Shown here: one piece after another, positions 16,756 to 21,056 of the stretch
Numbering within the stretch: the first letter of the stretch is position 1
Layout: every line of letters begins with the position of its first letter
Assembly (NCBI GenBank): GCA_034678415.1
Contig: JAXDBV010000175.1
Location: forward strand, 1-21,056
Source of the DNA: JAXDBV01 sp034678415
Lineage (GTDB): Bacteria > Bacteroidota > Bacteroidia > Bacteroidales > VadinHA17
Direction: 5' to 3'
DNA: 21,056 nt
The notes under the pieces: generated by a model
What the model was told of the DNA's origin: nothing
What the model saw: the letters and a program-made list of their open reading frames with translations, nothing else
Databases searched by the model: none
Made by a program: the position numbers and the translations under genes

Positions 16756-16806
16756 ACGGCCAACCCGCACAACAAAGGAAGGGATGGGTACTGTCTATAA
16801 AAATTA

Positions 16807-16814
16807 TATCTTTG
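16807..16814 (+). promoter_or_regulatory. -7 promoter box of the heptose kinase gene
   Basis: TATCTTTG, a full match to TAnnTTTG and identical to the box before tRNA-His. Its last bases include the TTG at 16812 that would otherwise be read as the gene's start. Transcription would start near 16820. No clear -33 element. Confidence 0.5.
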
Positions 16815-16832
16815 CCTCGCAAACCGACCATC

Positions 16833-17822
16833 GTGAATTCAAAAGACTGGAAGAAAATATTCGAATCGTTTCGCGAAAAAACCATTATTGTTATCGGTGA
16901 TGTGATGGTGGATTCCTACCTGTGGGGAGAGGTGAACCGTATTTCGCCGGAAGCTCCAATCCCGATCATTTCAGCCACCCGCCGTGAAAACCGTCCGGGC
17001 GGTGCCGCTAATGTAGCCATGAACCTGAAGGAACTGGGGGCTAAACCCGTGCTCTGCTCGGTGATCGGCGAGGATGATAACGGAAACACGTTCGTTGATC
17101 TGATGAATACCCGAAAGCTTGGTACAGAAGGAATTATCCGGCATAAGAACAGGAAGACCACCGTTAAAACAAGGATTATCAGTCAGAACCAGCACTTGTT
17201 GAGGGTGGATGATGAGGATGACGAACCGCTGGACCAGACACTGGAAAAAAAGTTCACGGATCATGTCCTGCAACTGGCAAAATCATTCGTACCCGACGGG
17301 ATCATCTTTGAAGATTACGATAAGGGGGTAATAACCCATTCGGTCATTGACCTCGTGGTAGGCTATGCCAATGCACAGGGTATTGAAGTCTCGGCGGATC
17401 CAAAACGACGGAACTTTGCGAATTACAGGAATATTGCGCTGTTCAAGCCCAATTTCCAGGAGCTGATCGATGGACTGAACCTGCCGCTCCGCAAAGGGAA
17501 TGTTACGGGCCTCTTTGAAGCAACGAAAGACTACCAGGCCGGTGCCAATATACGGTATTTATTGATAAGCTTGTCGGAACATGGTGTTTACATCAGCGAC
17601 GGGCAGACCTACGATGTGGTTCCTGCCGAGTTCCTTGAGATCGTCGATGTATCCGGCGCGGGCGACACCCTGGTGAGTGTTGCCATGCTCTCGCTGCTCG
17701 CAGGGCTGGATATGGAAACTATTGCACGGCTGGCAAACCTTGCCGGTGGACTGGTATGCGGGAAAGCTGGGGTGGTACCGGTGAACAGGGATGAATTAAT
17801 GAAGAAGTGTTCTGTATTGTGA
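16833..17822 (+). CDS. hldA: D-glycero-beta-D-manno-heptose-7-phosphate kinase-like (PfkB family)
   Basis: A PfkB/ribokinase-family sugar kinase corresponding to the kinase half of HldE (RfaE); the adenylyltransferase half is absent, so the protein is the single-domain form. It would phosphorylate heptose 7-phosphate at C1 on the way to ADP-heptose for LPS inner core. Visible: GDVMVDSYLWGEVNRISPEAP near the N terminus, RPGGAANVAMNL (sugar-binding GG), ADPKRRNFANYRN, and the catalytic GAGD (residue 278 counted from the GTG). The gene symbol is by homology. The frame is open to TTG at 16812, but that codon is in the -7 box, so the GTG at 16833 is preferred, giving 329 residues. ADP-heptose synthase must be encoded elsewhere. 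Confidence 0.85.
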   Translation: MNSKDWKKIFESFREKTIIVIGDVMVDSYLWGEVNRISPEAPIPIISATRRENRPGGAANVAMNLKELGAKPVLCSVIGEDDNGNTFVDLMNTRKLGTEGIIRHKNRKTTVKTRIISQNQHLLRVDDEDDEPLDQTLEKKFTDHVLQLAKSFVPDGIIFEDYDKGVITHSVIDLVVGYANAQGIEVSADPKRRNFANYRNIALFKPNFQELIDGLNLPLRKGNVTGLFEATKDYQAGANIRYLLISLSEHGVYISDGQTYDVVPAEFLEIVDVSGAGDTLVSVAMLSLLAGLDMETIARLANLAGGLVCGKAGVVPVNRDELMKKCSVL

Positions 17823-17854
17823 CAGATAGTATTATTTTTGTGTCCTGAAACCAC

Positions 17855-17875
17855 ACCGGGTATCATACCGGGTAT
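17855..17875. repeat. Short direct repeat ACCGGGTAT
   Basis: Two copies of ACCGGGTAT with a 12-base period (17855-17863 and 17867-17875); the second lies inside an inverted repeat ATACC-G-GGTAT. It sits between hldA and tRNA-Pro, about 60-80 bases before the tRNA, and could be an operator or chance. Confidence 0.3.
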
Positions 17876-17935
17876 GGCAGGATTGACAGATTCATTAGCA
17901 GGATTCTTCCTTCGTGTTCGTTACGGAGGTTGAAA

Positions 17936-18009
17936 CGGGGTGTAGCGCAGTTGGCTAGCGCACTACGTTCGGGACGTAGGGGTCGCTGGTTCGAGTCCAG
18001 TCACCCCGA
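17936..18009 (+). tRNA. tRNA-Pro (anticodon CGG)
   Basis: Complete cloverleaf: acceptor CGGGGTG pairs fully with CACCCCG, D arm GCGC...GCGC, anticodon stem CTACG/CGTAG around loop TTCGGGA (anticodon CGG), T arm GCTGG-TTCGAGT-CCAGT. The discriminator is A and the CCA end is not encoded. A TATTTTTG box at 17833-17840 might be its promoter, with a ~90-base leader, but this is weak. Confidence 0.96.
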
Positions 18010-18013
18010 CGCT

Positions 18014-18056
18014 GCCCTCCTCACAAACCTGAGGCTGTGAAGGAGGGCTTCTTTTT
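18014..18056 (+). terminator. Rho-independent terminator of tRNA-Pro
   Basis: GCCCTCCTCACA (18014-18025) pairs with TGTGAAGGAGGGC (18036-18048), one bulge, then a T-rich tail TTCTTTTT. It begins four bases past the tRNA. Confidence 0.88.
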
Positions 18057-18111
18057 CCTGAGATCAGGTATCCGGGAAGAACACCTTGCGGGCAACAGCC
18101 GCGTACACAAA

Positions 18112-19140
18112 TTATACGCCCAATTGTAGCAGTACAAACCCCATCACCAGACCCACCACCATATTGATCAGCTTTACCTTTATAAATCCCACCCGTGTCT
18201 CGGCCAGCAAGGGCAGCATCCCATGCCCGTCTTGCACAATGGAATTTGCCAGCAGGATAGAGAAAGGAAGCATGTTTTGTGAAAAAAGCGTTACAAACAC
18301 CAGGTGCGGACCCGACTGCGGGATGATACCAATTAGCACGGCCATCAATAACATCAGGTACGTATTGTTCTTTACCACATCACTGAGCAAGGCGTTGGCC
18401 TGTATGAAGTGCAGCAGGATAAACACTGCCCACGTCCACAGGAACAATCGCAGGAGGTGTTTTTTCAGGATATGTTCAAACAAGTGATTCTTCAGGAAAT
18501 GATCCGGCACGGTGATAAATACGAACAGGAGGAACAGGAGACCTGCAAAGAAGGTAATTTTCTCCCACCCCCAGTCCTGCGAACCTATGATACCGGTAGC
18601 CAGCAGGATGATGAAGAGAATAGCGGAAAAGATTAAAATTATCCGTTCAACGGAAGGATTTTTTAGCTGCGGGATTATGATCTCCGGGGAGAAGCAGTTA
18701 CAGGTTTCCTGATCATGAACAACATAACCATGCTGTATCTTCCCCGTTGTATTTCGCTGAAACAGCTGTACGAAGGAGCCGGCAACAACAGCCGTCGCCA
18801 GCAGTATGGCATGAAGCATCAGGGCTTTGCCGGGGAAGAGAGCGAACATAACGAATGATTCATCACCCGCTGTGGCAATCATTACGGATACCAGCGCCGA
18901 CAGTCCCACCAGCCGGTGGGTATACAATGACACGACCGTAAATGCGCCCAGGCAGCCCGGTATGATACCCAGCAAGGCAGCTATAATGATTTGCAGGAAA
19001 GGTGCGTGTTTCAACCGGTCAGCCCATGTATTCCTGCTCTGTACATTGATATATTCGATCACGATCATCATCAACAATACAAATAAGGTGATCATCACTG
19101 ACTGCCGGAGCGTGGCAATAACTATTTCAATCATAATCAT
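18112..19140 (-). CDS. Putative ten-helix heavy-metal/manganese exporter (ArsP_2-like)
   Basis: An integral membrane protein of 342 residues with about ten hydrophobic helices. The two halves look like a duplication: AALLGIIPGCLGAFTVVSLY and ATAGDESFVMFALFPGKA in the first are echoed by AVLIGIIPQSGPHLVFVTLF and SIVQDGHGMLPLLAETRVGF in the second. This matches the family annotated as putative arsenic efflux/manganese transporter (PF11449-type). Acidic residues in the paired ATAGDES and VQDGHG motifs may form the metal path. The central cytosolic loop has HDQETCNCF, a possible soft-metal site. Starts at 19140 or two codons later; AAGGATG precedes it. Neither arsenic nor manganese genes are adjacent, and no yybP-ykoY-type leader was recognised. 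Confidence 0.72.
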   Translation of the reverse strand: MIMIEIVIATLRQSVMITLFVLLMMIVIEYINVQSRNTWADRLKHAPFLQIIIAALLGIIPGCLGAFTVVSLYTHRLVGLSALVSVMIATAGDESFVMFALFPGKALMLHAILLATAVVAGSFVQLFQRNTTGKIQHGYVVHDQETCNCFSPEIIIPQLKNPSVERIILIFSAILFIILLATGIIGSQDWGWEKITFFAGLLFLLFVFITVPDHFLKNHLFEHILKKHLLRLFLWTWAVFILLHFIQANALLSDVVKNNTYLMLLMAVLIGIIPQSGPHLVFVTLFSQNMLPFSILLANSIVQDGHGMLPLLAETRVGFIKVKLINMVVGLVMGFVLLQLGV

Positions 19141-19475
19141 TTATTAGTCATCCTTCTAATCCCCAGAAACCGAAAAGGATTTCGCATAAAAATAATGGAA
19201 AATGGCGGTATTTAAATATTTCAATCACCGATTCCAAAAAAAAGGCCTCGCTGATCATCTGTTTTCCGGGAAGCAATCATATATATATATGTAGTTTTTT
19301 AGGTAACTGTGAGTGAATTCGGGAAATTTTACAAAAAAATTAGGCGTTGATTATCAACCGATTATTTTTTTTTGTAATTTCGTCTCGCTTTTTCAGATAC
19401 TCGGATTGAAAAAGAAAACAATTAAAATATTCAATTTATTAACAGAACCAACCAACTAAATTTAGGAGGATAAAA
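19141..19475. other. Divergent intergenic region with palindromes, no gene
   Basis: A 335-base AT-rich gap between the metal exporter (minus) and the lipoprotein (plus), so it must hold both promoters. Seen here: a self-complementary CATATATATATATG at 19278-19291; an inverted repeat GTTGAT-T-ATCAAC at 19346-19358; and a T-tract of nine bases (19365-19373) followed by GTAATTTCG, where TAATTTCG is one base from the -7 consensus without a properly spaced -33. No open frame with coding character was seen. Confidence 0.5.
19464..19470 (+). promoter_or_regulatory. Strong Shine-Dalgarno sequence
   Basis: AGGAGGA, five bases before the ATG at 19476. Most genes in this window lack such a site, so this suggests efficient translation of the small lipoprotein. 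Confidence 0.75.
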
Positions 19476-20063
19476 ATGAAAAAAACATTATTTGGTCTTT
19501 TGGCGGTCGCTTTTGTAGTATTCGTGACCAGTTGCGGTAAAGTTCCACAGGCTGACATTGATACAGCCAATAAGCTTATCGACTCAGTGCGAGTTATTGG
19601 TGGCGATGTATATCTGCCCGATCAGTTTGCTGCTCTTCAGGACACAATGAATTCCATTAATGAAAAAGTGCTGGCTCAGAAAGGCAAATTGTTCCGTAAG
19701 TATGATGACGTAAAAGCATTACTGGCAACAGTATCCACCATGGGCAATGACCTTTTGGCAGCCACCGAGGCAAAGAAGATTGAAGTGAAGCAACAGGTTA
19801 CCAGCCTTCTTGATGAACTGAAGGCTCTGATTGATGAAAACCAGAAACTTGTACTTAAAGCTCCCAAAGGAAAAGAAGGAGCTGCCGCCGTTCAGGCTAT
19901 CAAGGACGAGATTACCGTTCTCGAAACCACTCTTACCGAAGCTGCTTCATTAGCTGAAAGCGGAAGCCTGATGGATGCCTTCAATAAGCTGACAGCCGCA
20001 AAAGAAAAAGCAGTATCCATCCAGACTGAACTGAAAGACGCCATAGCAAAAGTAAGAAGGTAG
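19476..20063 (+). CDS. Small helical lipoprotein of unknown function
   Basis: A 195-residue lipoprotein. The N terminus MKKTLFGLLAVAFVVFVTSC is a lipoprotein signal with the lipidated cysteine at residue 20. The mature part is almost entirely alpha-helical and rich in Ala, Lys, Glu and Leu, with heptad-like stretches such as VKQQVTSLLDELKALIDENQ and ITVLETTLTEAASLAESG; it resembles DUF4398-type helical-bundle proteins. The final part, LMDAFNKLTAAKEKAVSIQ, looks like a tetratricopeptide-like helical pair. I do not recognise a specific function. The strong ribosome binding site and codon regularity suggest abundant expression. A terminator follows, and the next gene downstream is another lipoprotein with a related helical N-terminal region. 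Confidence 0.82.
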   Translation: MKKTLFGLLAVAFVVFVTSCGKVPQADIDTANKLIDSVRVIGGDVYLPDQFAALQDTMNSINEKVLAQKGKLFRKYDDVKALLATVSTMGNDLLAATEAKKIEVKQQVTSLLDELKALIDENQKLVLKAPKGKEGAAAVQAIKDEITVLETTLTEAASLAESGSLMDAFNKLTAAKEKAVSIQTELKDAIAKVRR

Positions 20064-20096
20064 TCGTTACCATTACGGTTTTTACCTTATACCATT

Positions 20097-20129
20097 CCCC
20101 GGGAATTATAAATTTCCGGGGATTTTTTT
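20097..20129 (+). terminator. Rho-independent terminator after the small lipoprotein gene
   Basis: CCCCGGGAA pairs with TTTCCGGGG (one G-T pair) around a seven-base loop, followed by A and seven T residues. It ends 13 bases before the next gene's GTG, so the second gene would depend on read-through or a promoter inside the terminator region. Confidence 0.85.
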
Positions 20130-20142
20130 AACTTTCCCGCCC

Positions 20143-21056
20143 GTGAGAAGAAAGATTGTCCGACATATTATGTTTATTGGAATCCCGTCCGTCGTGATTC
20201 TCATTACCGGGATCATCCTCGCCGCGTGTCTCTCGCCCGAACCTCCGTTGGAGGAGATCAGCGATGCCAGGAAAGCGCTCACGCAGGCAAAAAGGAACCA
20301 TTCAAACCATTATTCGCAGCAGCTCTTCAGGGAATCGGAAACCCTGTACGATTCAGCCATGAAAGCCTGGGGAATGGAAAATAAAAAGCTGTTCTTCAGG
20401 AGAAATTACCGGATGGCACGAGAGTATGCCATGCTGGCAGAGATCAAGGCAAGGGAAGCATGGAACGAAACCGCTAACGGTTCTAAGCTGATGCGGGAAC
20501 AGTTGAGAAAAAGCATCGATTCCCTTCATCTCCGTATCACCGATTACCAGTCCCTTTTCTCCCGGATCCCTCTCAGACCGGAAATTGCAAGGAAGATCAC
20601 CCACGGCCGCATGCTCCTGACAGAAGGACGCCTGGCCTATGAAAAGCGTGATTATATCGCATCGCGGCAGAAAGTGGAACTCGCGTCCCGGTATATCCAT
20701 GAATCCTACCAGGATGTCAATACCCTCCTGAAAAAATACTTCGACAACTACCCCAAATGGATGAGGTGGATGGACGACATGAAGAACCGTTCCATGACCG
20801 ACAGCACTCGTTTCATCCTGGTTGAAAAATTCGCCAGGCGTTGTTATCTTTATGAAAACGGCAAACTGAAAAAAACCTTTCCTGTTGAGCTGGGCCAGTA
20901 CTGGCTGGGAGATAAACGCTACAGCGGAGATAAAGCCACCCCGGAGGGAACCTACCGCATCGTAAAAAAAATGGAAGGGAAACAAACACGATACCATAAA
21001 GCCCTGCTCCTTGATTATCCCAACGAGGAAGATAAGAGAGCTTTCGCGGAGGAAAA
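20143..21056 (+). CDS. Lipoprotein with L,D-transpeptidase (YkuD-like) domain, 3' end beyond window
   Basis: The plus-strand frame from GTG at 20143 is open to the window end (304 codons). The N terminus has basic residues (RRKIVRH), a hydrophobic helix and the lipobox LAAC, with the lipidated cysteine at residue 29; ATG at 20170 is an alternative that loses the basic region. Residues ~40-100 are helical and resemble DUF4398 (EEISDARKALTQAKRNH; REYAMLAEIKAREAW). From about residue 225 comes the YkuD-type fold: RFILVEKFARRCYLYENGK, then FPVELGQYWLGDK, ATPEGTYRI, and KALLLDYPNEEDK. The catalytic H-x(n)-S/T-x-G-C-x-R motif lies past the window. Such enzymes make 3-3 peptidoglycan cross-links or attach proteins to the wall. 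The GTG start follows the terminator by 13 bases. Confidence 0.82.
   Translation, partial: MRRKIVRHIMFIGIPSVVILITGIILAACLSPEPPLEEISDARKALTQAKRNHSNHYSQQLFRESETLYDSAMKAWGMENKKLFFRRNYRMAREYAMLAEIKAREAWNETANGSKLMREQLRKSIDSLHLRITDYQSLFSRIPLRPEIARKITHGRMLLTEGRLAYEKRDYIASRQKVELASRYIHESYQDVNTLLKKYFDNYPKWMRWMDDMKNRSMTDSTRFILVEKFARRCYLYENGKLKKTFPVELGQYWLGDKRYSGDKATPEGTYRIVKKMEGKQTRYHKALLLDYPNEEDKRAFAEE

Noticed and set aside
19141..19300. Possible manganese (yybP-ykoY) riboswitch before the metal exporter
   Set aside because: I looked for the paired conserved loops on the minus strand and did not find them; only AT-rich sequence is visible.
20353..20997. Minus-strand open frame of 214 residues near the right edge
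   Set aside because: It is antisense to the plus-strand L,D-transpeptidase frame, which has a lipobox and a recognisable YkuD-type domain and stays open to the window end.
1..21056. CRISPR arrays, insertion sequences, integrase or attachment repeats
   Set aside because: No regularly spaced repeats or transposase/integrase frames were seen, including next to the two tRNA genes, where islands often insert.

Overview
The window looks like chromosomal DNA from a member of the Bacteroidetes (Bacteroidota), probably Bacteroidales-like. Three independent signs point there. There is a type IX secretion gene (porQ). Several genes carry the Bacteroidetes-type promoter, TTTG or TTG, about 19 bases, then TAnnTTTG. 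Most genes lack a strong Shine-Dalgarno sequence. Nearly everything is chromosomal core or cell-envelope material; I saw no phage genes, transposase, CRISPR array or defence island.

Layout. Positions 1-1355 (minus): a LiaF-like membrane protein, coaD, and the start of an exported protein of unknown function that overlaps coaD. Position 1515-1892 (plus): a stand-alone SiaC-like regulatory phosphoprotein, convergent with lon (1913-4363, minus). Positions 4468-7549 (minus): ribosomal protein L31 type B with its own promoter and terminator, then upstream a long GNAT-fold protein and a class V aminotransferase that look like an operon. Positions 7679-9019 (minus): a polysaccharide flippase, divergent from tRNA-His at 9165. 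Positions 9527-11325: an EamA transporter and a lipid kinase whose stop codons overlap tail to tail.

Positions 11565-17822 (plus) form the main co-directional block: porQ, cmk, ispH, priA and a heptose-7-phosphate kinase (hldA-like). cmk and ispH share an ATGA overlap, and priA follows in the same frame as ispH, 39 bases later. tRNA-Pro(CGG) with a terminator follows. Positions 18112-19140 (minus) hold a putative ten-helix heavy-metal/manganese exporter. After a 335-base regulatory gap come two plus-strand lipoprotein genes: a small helical lipoprotein with a strong ribosome binding site, and a lipoprotein carrying an L,D-transpeptidase domain that runs off the window end.

Themes. Much of the window concerns the envelope: flippase, heptose kinase, lipid kinase, PorQ, L,D-transpeptidase, LiaF-like protein. 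PorQ belongs to the machinery that attaches type IX cargo to A-LPS, and the heptose kinase lies in the route to LPS inner-core heptose, so their closeness is suggestive but not proof of joint function. No obviously new multi-gene system is visible. The least explained items are the aminotransferase/GNAT pair, the lipoprotein/L,D-transpeptidase pair, and the orphan SiaC-like protein. Several start codons were revised because TTG codons in frame fall inside predicted promoter boxes.
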